Source: Rhizobium sullae (GTDB lineage: Bacteria > Pseudomonadota > Alphaproteobacteria > Rhizobiales > Rhizobiaceae). Taken from it: a DNA stretch of 64,000 bases. This document shows positions 25,579-34,943 of this stretch, piece by piece. The stretch is from assembly GCF_025200715.1 (NCBI RefSeq), contig NZ_CP104143.1:1302001-1366000 (forward strand), written 5' to 3'. Position numbers and translations under genes: made by a program. The notes under the pieces are model-generated. The model saw only the letters and a program-made list of their open reading frames with translations. It ran no database searches and was not told where the DNA came from. Positions within the stretch are counted from its first letter, which is position 1; each line of letters begins with the position of its first letter.

Positions 25579-26211
25579 ATGAGCGAAGAACCAGTGGAAC
25601 CCGGCCAGAAGGACGATGCACGTCACGCCGAAAAGATGGCTAGAAAGAAGGCCGCGCGCGACAAGATCATGGCGACGAAGACGGACGAGAAGGGTCTGAT
25701 CATCGTCCACACTGGAAAGGGCAAGGGCAAATCGTCCGCGGCCTTCGGCATGATCTTCCGCCATATCGCCCACCGCAAGCCGTCGGCCGTCGTGCAGTTC
25801 ATCAAGGGCGCGATGTGGACCGGCGAGCGCGACCTGATCGAGAAGCATTTCTCCGACGTCTGCCAGTTCCACACAATGGGCGAGGGCTTCACCTGGGAAA
25901 CACAGGACCGCGCCCGCGATATGGCCGCCGCCGCTGCTGCCTGGGAAAAGGCGAAGGAGTTGATCCGCGACGAGCGCAACTCCATGGTGCTGCTCGATGA
26001 GATCAACATCGCGCTCCGCTACGACTATCTCGACGTGAACGAGGTCATCGCATTTCTCAAGGCCGAAAAACCCCACATGACGCACGTCGTGCTGACCGGC
26101 CGGAACGCCAAGGACGAGTTGATCGAGATCGCCGACCTTGTCACGGAGATGGAACTGATCAAGCATCCGTTCCGCTCCGGCATCAAGGGACAGCCCGGCG
26201 TGGAGTTCTGA
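25579..26211 (+). CDS. cobO: Corrinoid adenosyltransferase (210 aa)
   Basis: CobO (BtuR type) transfers the adenosyl group of ATP to cobalt(I) corrinoids. The P-loop TGKGKGKSS (residues 45-53), VQFIKGAMWTGE, the Trp-containing GEGFTWETQDR and the C-terminal HPFRSGIKGQPGVEF end are family hallmarks. ATG 25579 is preceded by AGGGAAG and lies 14 bases after cobN. It ends 8 bases before the convergent transporter gene. Confidence 0.95.
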   Translation: MSEEPVEPGQKDDARHAEKMARKKAARDKIMATKTDEKGLIIVHTGKGKGKSSAAFGMIFRHIAHRKPSAVVQFIKGAMWTGERDLIEKHFSDVCQFHTMGEGFTWETQDRARDMAAAAAAWEKAKELIRDERNSMVLLDEINIALRYDYLDVNEVIAFLKAEKPHMTHVVLTGRNAKDELIEIADLVTEMELIKHPFRSGIKGQPGVEF

Positions 26212-26218
26212 CGGCGGG

Positions 26219-27073
26219 TCAATGACCCGGCAGGTAATCGACGGTCATAGCCAGGCTCCACAGGCGAAGGGGGTTCGTCGGATCGGACAGGAGCTTGATC
26301 GTGAACGCAATGCAGACCGTCACAAGCAGCGGCTTGATGAGCCTGGCGCCGGTGCGCATCGCAAGCCGTGAGCCAACCTGGGCGCCGAGGAACTGGCAGA
26401 CACCCATCATGAGCCCGATCGTCCAGAGCGTTGCGCCGAAGGAGGCGAAGACGATGAGTGCGCCGATGTTCGAGCCGAGGTTCAGAAGCTTGGTATGCGC
26501 CGTTGCCTTCAGCATGCCGAAGCCTGCAAGCGTCACGAAGGACAGCATGAAGAAGGAGCCCGTGCCGGGGCCGAAAACGCCGTCGTAGAAGCCGATCAGC
26601 GGCACGAAGGTCATGCCGAAGACGAAGGGGGTGATACGGCGGTGCTTATCGAGGTCGTTGAGGTTCGGCTTGAAGGCGAAATAGAGCGCGATCGCGATAA
26701 GCAGCACCGGCATGATGGCGCGCAGGACATCGCCGGGCACGATCGTCGCAAAAGCCGCGCCGAGCGCTCCGCCCATCGCCGCCATCATGGCCATCGGCAG
26801 TTGTTTGCGAAGGTTCACATGGCCTTTCCGCGCATAGGCGATGGTGGCGGATGCTGCTCCGAAAACGGATTGCACCTTATTCGTGCCGAGTGCCTGGAGC
26901 GGTGGAATCCCGGCGATCAGCATCGCCGGGACGGTGATGAGCCCGCCGCCGCCCGCGATGGCATCAACGAAGCCGGCGAAGAAGCCAGCGAGGCAAAGGA
27001 GAAGAAGCAGATGGGGAGCGATATCGGACAAGGCGAACTCGAAGGCGCGATTGAAGTCCGCGCCATGTTGCAT
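26219..27073 (-). CDS. TSUP (TauE/SafE) family membrane transporter (284 aa)
   Basis: Eight or so membrane segments with the duplicated TSUP pattern: GFVDAIAGGGGLITVPAML then GTNKVQSVFGA in the first half, GFYDGVFGPGTGSFFML then TKLLNLGSNIGAL in the second. Members move sulfite, sulfonates or other anions; the substrate here is unknown. ATG 27073 has GGAGACC upstream. It is divergent from cobE (59 bases) and sits inside the cob region, so a link to cobalt or precursor supply is possible but unproven. Confidence 0.82.
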   Translation of the reverse strand: MQHGADFNRAFEFALSDIAPHLLLLLCLAGFFAGFVDAIAGGGGLITVPAMLIAGIPPLQALGTNKVQSVFGAASATIAYARKGHVNLRKQLPMAMMAAMGGALGAAFATIVPGDVLRAIMPVLLIAIALYFAFKPNLNDLDKHRRITPFVFGMTFVPLIGFYDGVFGPGTGSFFMLSFVTLAGFGMLKATAHTKLLNLGSNIGALIVFASFGATLWTIGLMMGVCQFLGAQVGSRLAMRTGARLIKPLLVTVCIAFTIKLLSDPTNPLRLWSLAMTVDYLPGH

Positions 27074-27132
27074 TTCCGGTCTCCGGCTGCAATGGCTGGC
27101 AGGATACGCATGCAGTCTTTCAAAACGGGCTA

Positions 27133-27552
27133 ATGACCGAAATCACGTTCGATATTTCACGCCGCCACGTCCTCGGCCTCGGTTGCGAGCGCGGCACGCC
27201 GGCCGATGAGGTCATGGCGCTTGCGGCCGAGGCGTTGCGGCTGGCCGGTCTGGCGCCCGGTGAACTCGCCGCCATCGCGTCGATCGACGGCCGGGCCGGG
27301 GAACCTGCTATTCTTGAAGCCGCCAGACACCTCAGCTTGCCGATGCTGTTTTTCAGCGCCGCACGCCTTGAGGAGGAGACGCCACGCCTTAAGAATCCAT
27401 CCGATATTGTCTTTGCCCGCATCGGCTGCCACGGCGTTGCTGAATCCGCTGCGCTTGCTGCTGCCGGCCAGGTGGCGGAGCTCGCGGTGCCCAAGATCAA
27501 ATCCGCGCATGCAACCGCGGCGATCGCCCGCATGCGGTTGCAGAAAGAATAA
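27133..27552 (+). CDS. cobE: CobE, cobalamin biosynthesis protein (139 aa)
   Basis: It matches the small CobE protein, equal to the C-terminal domain of CbiG: the start region LGLGCERGTPADEVMALA, the IASIDGRAGEPAILEAAR segment, and the end GQVAELAVPKIKSAHATAAI-like (VPKIKSAHATAAIARMR). Its exact role in the aerobic pathway is unclear; it is proposed to assist CobG/CobM-stage ring contraction steps. The gene is alone on the plus strand between TSUP and the nucleoside hydrolase. Confidence 0.88.
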   Translation: MTEITFDISRRHVLGLGCERGTPADEVMALAAEALRLAGLAPGELAAIASIDGRAGEPAILEAARHLSLPMLFFSAARLEEETPRLKNPSDIVFARIGCHGVAESAALAAAGQVAELAVPKIKSAHATAAIARMRLQKE

Positions 27553-27622
27553 CGGGCGTTATGGTGCCCCATTTCGCTAGTCGTCCCTTGGACGGCAGCG
27601 GACAGCATAAAAAGGAAATCTC

Positions 27623-28573
27623 ATGCACAAGGTCATTTATGACACGGACCCGGGCGTCGATGACGCCATGGCGCTCCTTTTCCTGCATCGTCATCCGGAC
27701 ATCGATCTGATCGGCATCACGACCATCTTCGGCAATGCCTCGATCAAAGCGACGACGCGCAACGCGCTGTTTCTGAAGCGCGAATGGAATATCCCGGCAC
27801 CTGTTGCCAAGGGTGCTAGTATCACGATCGATCCTTCGCGCGAGGAAATTGGCTGGCCAACTTTGGTTCACGGCGACAACGGTCTCGGCAATATCGAAGT
27901 ACCGGAAACGGTGGATCTGCCGCTTGATCCGCGCCCGGCCTACCGATTCATCATCGACACGGTGCGCGCCAATCCGGGGGAAGTGACGCTCGTTGCCGTC
28001 GGCCGCATGACGAACCTTGCGCTGGCGCTCAAGGACGATCCGGAAATCGCCAAGCTCGTGAAAGCCGTCGTCATCATGGGCGGCAATTTCTATGTGGCGG
28101 GCAATGTCTCCCCGGTCGCGGAAGCCAATATTCACGGCGATCCCGAAGCTGCCGATATCGTCTTGACCGCGCCGTGGGAGGTGACCGTCGTCGGCCTCGA
28201 CGTGACCTCGATCACGACCATGAGCCGGAGCTATCTCGCCGCTGCCGCTGCAAAGGGCGACAAGGCCGTGAAGATGCTGAACGACCTCTCGCAGTTCTAC
28301 ATCGATTTCTACACGCATGCGGTTGATGACGGCATGATGGTGCATGACAGCTGCGCCTGCGTCTATGTCGTGGCGCCGGAACTCTTCACGACCATCACCG
28401 GCTCCGTTCGGGTCGTCTGCGGCGGCATTGCCGACGGTCAGACGATCGTCAAGCCGGATGGCCGCCGTTTCCCGCCGGGAAAGTGGGACGGCCTGCCGAG
28501 CCAGATCGTCTGCACCGGCGTCGAATCGGAAAAGGTCAACGACCTCATTCGTGAGACGCTGCTGCGCGTCTGA
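27623..28573 (+). CDS. Inosine-uridine-preferring nucleoside hydrolase (316 aa)
   Basis: The calcium- and ribose-binding motif DTDPGVDDAMALL is at residues 7-19, with VHGDNGLGN and the NPGEVTLVAVGRMTNLALAL segment typical of the IunH/RihA family. It splits nucleosides to base and ribose. AAAGGAAATCTC precedes ATG 27623. A terminator follows at once, so it is a separate transcript inside the cobalamin region; a link to base salvage is all that can be said. Confidence 0.9.
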   Translation: MHKVIYDTDPGVDDAMALLFLHRHPDIDLIGITTIFGNASIKATTRNALFLKREWNIPAPVAKGASITIDPSREEIGWPTLVHGDNGLGNIEVPETVDLPLDPRPAYRFIIDTVRANPGEVTLVAVGRMTNLALALKDDPEIAKLVKAVVIMGGNFYVAGNVSPVAEANIHGDPEAADIVLTAPWEVTVVGLDVTSITTMSRSYLAAAAAKGDKAVKMLNDLSQFYIDFYTHAVDDGMMVHDSCACVYVVAPELFTTITGSVRVVCGGIADGQTIVKPDGRRFPPGKWDGLPSQIVCTGVESEKVNDLIRETLLRV

Positions 28574-28579
28574 GGAAAT

Positions 28580-28614
28580 ACGGACCGGCCGACGGCTTCT
28601 GCCGGTCCGTTCTT
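28580..28614 (+). terminator. Intrinsic terminator after the nucleoside hydrolase
   Basis: ACGGACCGGC and GCCGGTCCGT form a perfect 10-base stem with an 11-base loop, followed by TCTT, 7 bases past the stop codon. Confidence 0.7.
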
Positions 28615-28728
28615 GCCGAGTCTAATCAATGGGATGGCTAAGAATTGAGTAGGATTCCATCCGGCAACCTGCAGTCGCGAGTTGTCCTCGCCGTTGACCT
28701 TGCCTGCAGCCGGGCATAGATCACCTGA

Positions 28729-29571
28729 ATGATCGAAAACGCGTTCTCACATCTGCCGGCGCTGGAGCCGGGCAGCGTCTGGCTCGTCGGCGCCGGGCCG
28801 GGCGATCCTGGCCTCCTGACGCTGCTTGCCGCCAAGGCGATGGCGGAAGCCGATGTGATCGTCCACGATGCGCTGGTGGACGAGGAATGTCTGAAGCTCG
28901 CGCGGGATGACACCGTTCTCGAATATGCCGGCAAACGGGGCGGCAAGCCTTCCGCGAAGCAGCGGGACATCTCGCTTCGCCTGGTCGAACTCGCGCGCTC
29001 CGGCAAGCGCGTTCTCAGGCTGAAGGGCGGCGATCCCTTCGTTTTCGGCCGCGGTGGCGAAGAGGCACTGACGCTGGTCGAGCACAACATCCCGTTCCGG
29101 ATCGTGCCGGGAATCACGGCCGGCATCGGCGGGCTTGCTTATGCGGGTATTCCGGTCACTCATCGCGACATCAACCATGCGGTCACGTTCCTCACCGGCC
29201 ATGATTCTTCCGGCATCGTGCCGGATGCGATCAACTGGGAGGCGATCGGCCGCGGTTCGCCGGTGATCGTCATCTATATGGCGATGAAACATATCGCCCA
29301 GATCAGCACCAACCTGATCGCTGCGGGCCGCAAGGCGTCGGAGCCGGTCGCCTTCGTCTGCAATGCGGCAACCAGCGGACAGCAGGTTCTGGAAACGACG
29401 CTTGGCGAGGCACCGGCGGCCATCATAGCCTCGGGCCTTGAGCCGCCTGCGATTGTCGTCGTCGGCGAGGTCGTGAGACTGCGCGCGTCGCTCGATTGGT
29501 TGGGCGCGCTCGCAGGCCGCAGGCTTGAGCCCGATCCGTTTCGCCGCACGGAAGGAAAGGTGACGGCATGA
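28729..29571 (+). CDS. cobA: Uroporphyrinogen-III C-methyltransferase (280 aa)
   Basis: CobA (SUMT) methylates uroporphyrinogen III at C2 and C7 to precorrin-2, using S-adenosylmethionine; this commits the tetrapyrrole to the corrin branch. The glycine-rich start VWLVGAGPGDPGLLTLLA, RLKGGDPFVFGRGGEE and VPGITAGIGGLAYAGIPVTH are family signatures. No strong ribosome site is seen. It heads the coupled run cobA-cobB-cobC-cobD, in which every junction overlaps by four bases. Confidence 0.95.
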   Translation: MIENAFSHLPALEPGSVWLVGAGPGDPGLLTLLAAKAMAEADVIVHDALVDEECLKLARDDTVLEYAGKRGGKPSAKQRDISLRLVELARSGKRVLRLKGGDPFVFGRGGEEALTLVEHNIPFRIVPGITAGIGGLAYAGIPVTHRDINHAVTFLTGHDSSGIVPDAINWEAIGRGSPVIVIYMAMKHIAQISTNLIAAGRKASEPVAFVCNAATSGQQVLETTLGEAPAAIIASGLEPPAIVVVGEVVRLRASLDWLGALAGRRLEPDPFRRTEGKVTA

Positions 29572-30875
29572 GCGGATTGCTGATCGCTGCGCCGTCCTCC
29601 GGCTCCGGCAAGACTACGATCACACTCGGCCTGCTTCGGGCGCTTCGCAACCGTGGCGTCGCGATCGCTCCCGGAAAGGCGGGCCCGGATTATATCGACC
29701 CTGCCTTTCACGCCGCCGCCAGCGGCACGCCCTGCCTGAATTTCGATGCCTGGGCCATGCGGCCCGAGCTGATTTCCGCCAATGCCGCGCTGCACCGGTC
29801 GGGCGATCGCATTCTCGTCATCGAGGCGATGATGGGCCTCTTCGACGGTGCCGCCGATGGCAAGGGGACAGCGGCCGATCTCGCCGCCATGCTCCGTCTA
29901 TCCGTCGTGCTCGTCGTCGACGCCTCGCGCATGTCGCATTCGGTCGCGCCGCTCGTCAGCGGCTTTGCGGGTTTCCGCGCCGATGTGCGGATCGCGGGCG
30001 TCATTCTCAACAAGGTGGGCAGCGAGCGACACGAGACGATGCTGCGCCAGGCCCTCGATGCCATCCGCATGCCGGTCATCGCGGTCATCCGCAGCGACAA
30101 GACGCTGGCGCTTCCCGAGCGGCATCTCGGCCTCGTCCAGGCTGGCGAGCATCAGGGGCTGGAAGCCTTTATCGAGCACGCCGCCAAGGCAGTCTCGGCC
30201 GAATGCAATTTCGAATTTCTTCTGCGCATCGCGCGGCAAGGCCTCAACGTCCCCTCGGCGGCGAACATCCATCGGCTGGCCCCGCTCGGAAGCCGGATTG
30301 CCGTTGCCCGCGACATCGCCTTCGCCTTTTCCTACGAACATATGCTGCTCGGCTGGCGGCGGCGCGGGGCAACGATCTCCTTCTTCTCGCCGCTGGCCGA
30401 CGAAGCACCCGCCGCCGATGCCGACGCGATCTACCTGCCGGGCGGCTATCCGGAACTGCATGCCGGAGAGATCGCAGGCGCGCAGAATTTCCGCCGGGGG
30501 ATGATCGAGGCTGCGGGACGCGGCACGCGCATTTACGGCGAGTGCGGCGGCTACATGGTCCTTGGCGAAGGATTGATCGATGCCGGCGGCGCACGGCACG
30601 ACATGCTCGGCCTTCTGCCGCTCGTCACCAGCTATGAAGAGCGCAGCCGGCATCTCGGCTATCGTCGCGTTCAGCCCGTCGACGGGGCACTTTTCGATCA
30701 TGCCATGACGGCCCATGAGTATCATTACTCCACTGTTGTTCGGGAAGGTGAGGCCGACCGGCTTTTCTATGTGAGTGACGCGCTGGACATCGATCTCGGC
30801 AAGGCCGGCCTTCGCCGCGGCCAAATCGCTGGCTCCTACATGCATCTGATCGACCTTGCCGGAGCGACTGCATGA
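29568..30875 (+). CDS. cobB: Hydrogenobyrinic acid a,c-diamide synthase (435 aa)
   Basis: CobB amidates the a and c acetate groups with glutamine and ATP. It starts LIAAPSSGSGKTTITLGLLR (P-loop), has GKAGPDYIDPAFH, and a C-terminal glutaminase domain with nucleophile C326 in GECGGYMVLG and a final GSYMHLI (catalytic His). ATG overlaps the cobA stop (ATGA). Length is normal. Confidence 0.95.
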   Translation: MSGLLIAAPSSGSGKTTITLGLLRALRNRGVAIAPGKAGPDYIDPAFHAAASGTPCLNFDAWAMRPELISANAALHRSGDRILVIEAMMGLFDGAADGKGTAADLAAMLRLSVVLVVDASRMSHSVAPLVSGFAGFRADVRIAGVILNKVGSERHETMLRQALDAIRMPVIAVIRSDKTLALPERHLGLVQAGEHQGLEAFIEHAAKAVSAECNFEFLLRIARQGLNVPSAANIHRLAPLGSRIAVARDIAFAFSYEHMLLGWRRRGATISFFSPLADEAPAADADAIYLPGGYPELHAGEIAGAQNFRRGMIEAAGRGTRIYGECGGYMVLGEGLIDAGGARHDMLGLLPLVTSYEERSRHLGYRRVQPVDGALFDHAMTAHEYHYSTVVREGEADRLFYVSDALDIDLGKAGLRRGQIAGSYMHLIDLAGATA

Positions 30876-31873
30876 GCGCTCCGATCATGCATGGCGGCGG
30901 GATCACGGCCGCTGCCGCTGCCTTCGGCGGAAGGCCGGAGGATTGGCTTGATCTTTCGACCGGCATCAATCCAAGCCCGGCCGCGCTGCCGGACATCCCG
31001 GCGGAATCCTGGCATCGCCTGCCGGATGAGCATCTGGTGCAATCCGCCGTTGCCGCTGCCCGCGACTATTACCGCAGCGGCGACCTCCTGCCGCTGCCTG
31101 TTCCCGGCACGCAGTCCGTCATCCAGCTTCTGCCGCGGCTGGTCGAGCCCGGCAGGCGCGTCGCGATTCTCTCGCCGACCTATGGCGAATACGAAAAGGC
31201 GTTCCGGTCGGCGGGCTTTGTCGTTGATGCGGTCAATGGGATCGGCGCTGTCGATGACCGGCATGCGCTTGCCGTCGTCGTCAGTCCGAACAATCCCGAC
31301 GGCCGAAGCCATCGGCCGGACGAACTGGCCGCTCTGCATGAACGGCTCAAAGGGCAGGGCGGTTATCTCATCGTCGACGAAGCCTTCGGCGATGCCGAGC
31401 CGAATTTGAGTCTCGTGCCGCTGGCATCCCGGCTTTCAAATCTCATCATCTTCCGTTCGTTCGGAAAATTCTTCGGGTTCGCAGGTCTACGGCTCGGCTT
31501 CGTTGTAGCGGCAAGCGATATCCGCGAGCGTTTCGAGGATTGGCTTGGTCCCTGGGCCGTGTCCGGCCCGGCGCTGTCGATTGCCGCGTCCTTGCTGCGG
31601 TCGGATAGCACTCCCATCATCCGCCGAATCGCCGAGCGCCAGGATGCCTTGCGGGACGCGCTAAAAAGTGCCGGTTTGAAAATAGCTGGCGGTACGCCGC
31701 TCTTCGCGCTTGTCGAAGACAGCCGCGCCGGCGGCATTCATCTGCATCTCTGCCGCCACCATATTCTTGTCCGCAAGTTCGACTATGCGCCGGAATGGCT
31801 GCGTTTCGGCCTCGCGCCCGATTCTGCTGCAGACAACAGGCTTGCGGCCGCTTTGGAAAGTTTTGACGGATGA
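30872..31873 (+). CDS. cobC: CobC, PLP-dependent threonine-phosphate decarboxylase type (333 aa)
   Basis: An aspartate-aminotransferase fold enzyme that supplies (R)-1-amino-2-propanol phosphate for the aminopropanol arm. The start HGGGITAAAAAFGG and DLSTGINP are typical; VVSPNNPDGR and the PLP lysine K199 in FRSFGKFFGFAGLRLGF are present. The start overlaps cobB by four bases. Confidence 0.93.
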   Translation: MSAPIMHGGGITAAAAAFGGRPEDWLDLSTGINPSPAALPDIPAESWHRLPDEHLVQSAVAAARDYYRSGDLLPLPVPGTQSVIQLLPRLVEPGRRVAILSPTYGEYEKAFRSAGFVVDAVNGIGAVDDRHALAVVVSPNNPDGRSHRPDELAALHERLKGQGGYLIVDEAFGDAEPNLSLVPLASRLSNLIIFRSFGKFFGFAGLRLGFVVAASDIRERFEDWLGPWAVSGPALSIAASLLRSDSTPIIRRIAERQDALRDALKSAGLKIAGGTPLFALVEDSRAGGIHLHLCRHHILVRKFDYAPEWLRFGLAPDSAADNRLAAALESFDG

Positions 31874-32850
31874 CGATCGACGAAAATCTCCTCGTGCTTT
31901 TGCTGGCGCTCCTTTTGGACCGGATCGTCGGCGACCCGGATTGGCTGTGGTCGCGGCTGCCGCATCCCGTAGTCATTTTTGGAAAGGCGATTTCGCATTT
32001 CGACCGGCAGTTCAACCGCGAGACGCTGACGAAGGCCGAGCGGCGGCTGAACGGCACGGTGTCGATCACTGTCCTGCTCGCATTCAGCGCCGTCGCCGGA
32101 CTCGTGCTGCACTGGTTCTTCGGCCTGTTCGGCTTTGTCGGCATTCTGCTCGAGGTTGTCTGCGTCGCGGTCTTCCTGGCGCAGAAGAGCCTAACGGATC
32201 ATGTCTCCGCGGTAGCAGAAGGCTTGCGCGGCGAGGGTATAGTCGGCGGACGCAGGGCCGTCTCCCGCATTGTCGGCCGCGATCCGGAAACACTGGACGA
32301 GCCAGGGGTCTGCCGCGCGGCGATCGAAAGCCTCGCCGAGAATTTCTCCGACGGCGTCGTTGCGCCGGCGCTCTGGTATGCCGTCCTCGGCCTGCCCGGC
32401 CTGTTCATCTACAAGATGCTGAATACCGCGGACTCGATGATCGGCCATAAGTCGGACAAGTATGTCGATTTCGGCTGGGCTTCTGCCCGCCTAGATGACT
32501 TGGCGAACTGGCCCGCGGCGCGTCTTACCATCCTGCTGATTGCCGCGGGCGCCTGGCTTCGGCGTGGTGCAAACGCCAGCCGTGAGGCCTTGCGGGTTGC
32601 GATCCGCGACGGCGGTCTGCATCGCTCGCCGAATTCCGGCCGGCCCGAGGCGGCGATGGCCGGTGCGCTCGATGTTCAACTGGCGGGCCCGCGCGTCTAT
32701 TCCGGTATCGTCGTCAGCGAACCGATGATCAATGGCGCAGGCCGCGGCACCGCGACCGTCAAGGATGTCGAGGACGGCGTTGCGGTCTTCAATGCGAGCT
32801 GCATGATACTGGCGATCACGGTGTTTCTGGCATTCGCTGTTCTGCTCTGA
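31870..32850 (+). CDS. cobD: Adenosylcobinamide-phosphate synthase, membrane protein (326 aa)
   Basis: CobD (CbiB type) joins adenosylcobyric acid with aminopropanol or its phosphate. It has several membrane segments and the signature GDPDWLWSRLPHPVVIFGK near the start, plus ESLAENFSDGVVAPALWY and MIGHKSDKYVDFGWASAR in the middle. It ends the cobA-D run; the following 79 bases lead to a convergent gene. Confidence 0.94.
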   Translation: MTIDENLLVLLLALLLDRIVGDPDWLWSRLPHPVVIFGKAISHFDRQFNRETLTKAERRLNGTVSITVLLAFSAVAGLVLHWFFGLFGFVGILLEVVCVAVFLAQKSLTDHVSAVAEGLRGEGIVGGRRAVSRIVGRDPETLDEPGVCRAAIESLAENFSDGVVAPALWYAVLGLPGLFIYKMLNTADSMIGHKSDKYVDFGWASARLDDLANWPAARLTILLIAAGAWLRRGANASREALRVAIRDGGLHRSPNSGRPEAAMAGALDVQLAGPRVYSGIVVSEPMINGAGRGTATVKDVEDGVAVFNASCMILAITVFLAFAVLL

Positions 32851-32929
32851 CGGCGGTTCCGCAAGGCCGCTTCGACTACCTGTTTGTGGAGCCGGCGGAT
32901 GCTTCGGTGCCGCTGCCGGCCGCCGATCC

Positions 32930-33559
32930 TCAGGTGGGACGGCGAATGGCCCGCACTTTCCCGCTTCGTCCGCCGCCGCAGTAGAATTGATCGCTGCCGT
33001 TCGACTCGAGCCCTGAAATGCCCATTCCAGGCGGCATTTCGACGCTCTCCAGAACCTTGCCCGTTTCCGGATCGATATGCCTCACCTCGCTTTCGTCGGC
33101 TTCCCAGGTGGCGTGCCAGAGCTCGCCGTCGACCCAGGTGACGCCGGTGACGAAGCGGTTGGAATCGATGGTGCGAAGAATAGCGCCCGTTTGCGGATCG
33201 ATCTGATGGATTTTCCGGTCCCGGTACTGCCCCACCCAGAGCGTCCCCTCGGCCCAAGCAAGCCCGGAGTCGCCGCCGCCGGGTGCCGGTATCGTGGCGA
33301 GCACGCGGCCGGTCTTCGGGTCGATCTTCTGGATTCTATCCTCAGCGATCTGAAACAGGTGCTCGCCGTCGAAGGCCGTCCCTGCGTGCGCGGCAACATC
33401 AATGGAGCGCACCATCTCTCCACTCCCGGGGTCGAGGGCGTTCAGTTTGTCTCCGGAGGCAAACCAGACGTGCTGGCCATCGAAGGTGACGCCGGCCACG
33501 TCCTCGGCACCCGGAAAGGGTCCATATTCACGGAGGATTTCAGCTGCGGATCTTTTCAT
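32930..33559 (-). CDS. Beta-propeller protein, glutamine-cyclotransferase-like (209 aa)
   Basis: It consists of repeated blade units with the pattern WFASGDKLNALDPGSGE, IQKIDPKTGRVLATIPAP, IHQIDPQTGAILRTID, VRHIDPETGKVLESVE. This is the YVTN/Vgb-like or glutaminyl cyclase-like propeller. There is no signal peptide, so it is cytosolic. It is 42 bases downstream of the HTH regulator gene and likely cotranscribed. Such a propeller may bind a ligand or a partner; no enzyme activity can be claimed. Confidence 0.75.
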   Translation of the reverse strand: MKRSAAEILREYGPFPGAEDVAGVTFDGQHVWFASGDKLNALDPGSGEMVRSIDVAAHAGTAFDGEHLFQIAEDRIQKIDPKTGRVLATIPAPGGGDSGLAWAEGTLWVGQYRDRKIHQIDPQTGAILRTIDSNRFVTGVTWVDGELWHATWEADESEVRHIDPETGKVLESVEMPPGMGISGLESNGSDQFYCGGGRSGKVRAIRRPT

Positions 33560-33601
33560 GATTCCACCCTGTCATTTCAGGTTTCAACTCAGGCCCTGAC
33601 C

Positions 33602-34822
33602 TTAATTACCCGGCAGCGGACCGGGGAGTAACAAGATTGTCGGGAATCCCGGCACAGGCGGGGTCATCCAGCGGCGCGCCCGTCCGCGGCCATAAGACTG
33701 CACCTTGCCTGCTGCCGCAAGCTGCTCAAGCGCCCTTTGCACGGTGCGAGGACTTGCTCCAAGCGCAATGGCGAGTGCCGAGCTCGACCACGACTCGCCA
33801 TCGGCGAGAAAGGCGAGCACCGCCGCATGCTGCTCTTCGATGGGCGGCACCAGCACGACGATCTCGCGGGTATGACGCGGTGCCAGCGCGAAGCCTCGCT
33901 TCGTTGCCCTAACATCTGCCAGCGCCCGAAGCTCAGCGCGCAGCCGGCCGATTTCCACCCTCAGCCGCGCGCGATGCGATTCATCGGCATGCTTTGCCCG
34001 GAACGTGCGAGCGAGAAGCGTGCCCCTCGACACGTCCCCGGGCCAGGCTTCGCTGAGCGCGCGGGCAAGCGCGAACAAGACCGGGCGTGTGGCGAGCGAG
34101 ACCGCCACGCCTGCGTTCCACACGACGCGGCGGCACGCATCCACGACGAGCGCCTCCGACGCCAGGAGCGTTTCGACCTCATCGAGCAGGAGCGGACGTT
34201 CCTCGCCACGCGAAATCAGGCGTGCCGCCGGCGTTATCAGGAGGAGGGACGCTCTTTCGACCTCCGCGCTCAGCGCCGGGATAGCCGCTTCGCGTGCGGC
34301 GTGTTCGGCACGAACGAGCGCGGCCCGCGCCTCCTTCGTCTGCAGGCGCCGGATCGCGATCCCCGCGGCTACCAACTCATGGGCGACCCTCGAAGCAGGC
34401 GGGAGCGACGTGGGATCGAGGCCTGCGAGAATGCGCTGAGCTTCGTCGAGGCGGCCGATCAGGAGCAGCCGCCGGACCTCGAGATTGCTGGCATGCGCGG
34501 CGTTGATATGGTCGCCGTGTGCTTCAAGTGTCGCCCGCGCGGCGTCGAGCGCCTTCGCCGGCCAGGTCAGGTCTCGCGAGACGAGCGCGATCTCGGCCTC
34601 GGCGACGACGCACCTCGCGCGGGCCATAGCTTCTCTCGGACCGAAGGCGCGCGCCGCACTCTTGAGCAGAGCCTTGGCCCGGTCGAGATCGCCGAGCTGC
34701 GCCATCGCGATGCCTCTGAGCGCAAGCGCCGGCGCGTCGTCACGGAGGGCGACCCGCTTCAGTGCGCCGAGGGGATCGCCCGCCGCGAGGGCGCGTGCCG
34801 CAGCAGTGATCAGCGAGTCCAT
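33602..34822 (-). CDS. TPR-type regulator with C-terminal helix-turn-helix (406 aa)
   Basis: The first 270 residues are Ala-rich helical repeats of TPR type. At about 275-310 a stretch LRVEIGRLRAELRALADVRA followed by KRGFAL resembles the winged helix of OmpR/SARP-like proteins. The C-terminus (SSSALAIALGASPRTVQRAL, EQLAAAGKVQSYGRGRARRW) is a DeoR/MarR-like winged HTH. It is divergent from the DUF899 gene, 121 bases apart, so it likely controls it. Confidence 0.75.
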   Translation of the reverse strand: MDSLITAAARALAAGDPLGALKRVALRDDAPALALRGIAMAQLGDLDRAKALLKSAARAFGPREAMARARCVVAEAEIALVSRDLTWPAKALDAARATLEAHGDHINAAHASNLEVRRLLLIGRLDEAQRILAGLDPTSLPPASRVAHELVAAGIAIRRLQTKEARAALVRAEHAAREAAIPALSAEVERASLLLITPAARLISRGEERPLLLDEVETLLASEALVVDACRRVVWNAGVAVSLATRPVLFALARALSEAWPGDVSRGTLLARTFRAKHADESHRARLRVEIGRLRAELRALADVRATKRGFALAPRHTREIVVLVPPIEEQHAAVLAFLADGESWSSSALAIALGASPRTVQRALEQLAAAGKVQSYGRGRARRWMTPPVPGFPTILLLPGPLPGN

Positions 34823-34943
34823 CGGAATCCCGTCACACTTGTAACTCCCACCATGTCGATAACCGGCCCTAGTCTATTCACGACCAGCAAGCAACACGCC
34901 GCACCGAAAATGGACGGCGACAAACAACCAAAGGAGAAGAACA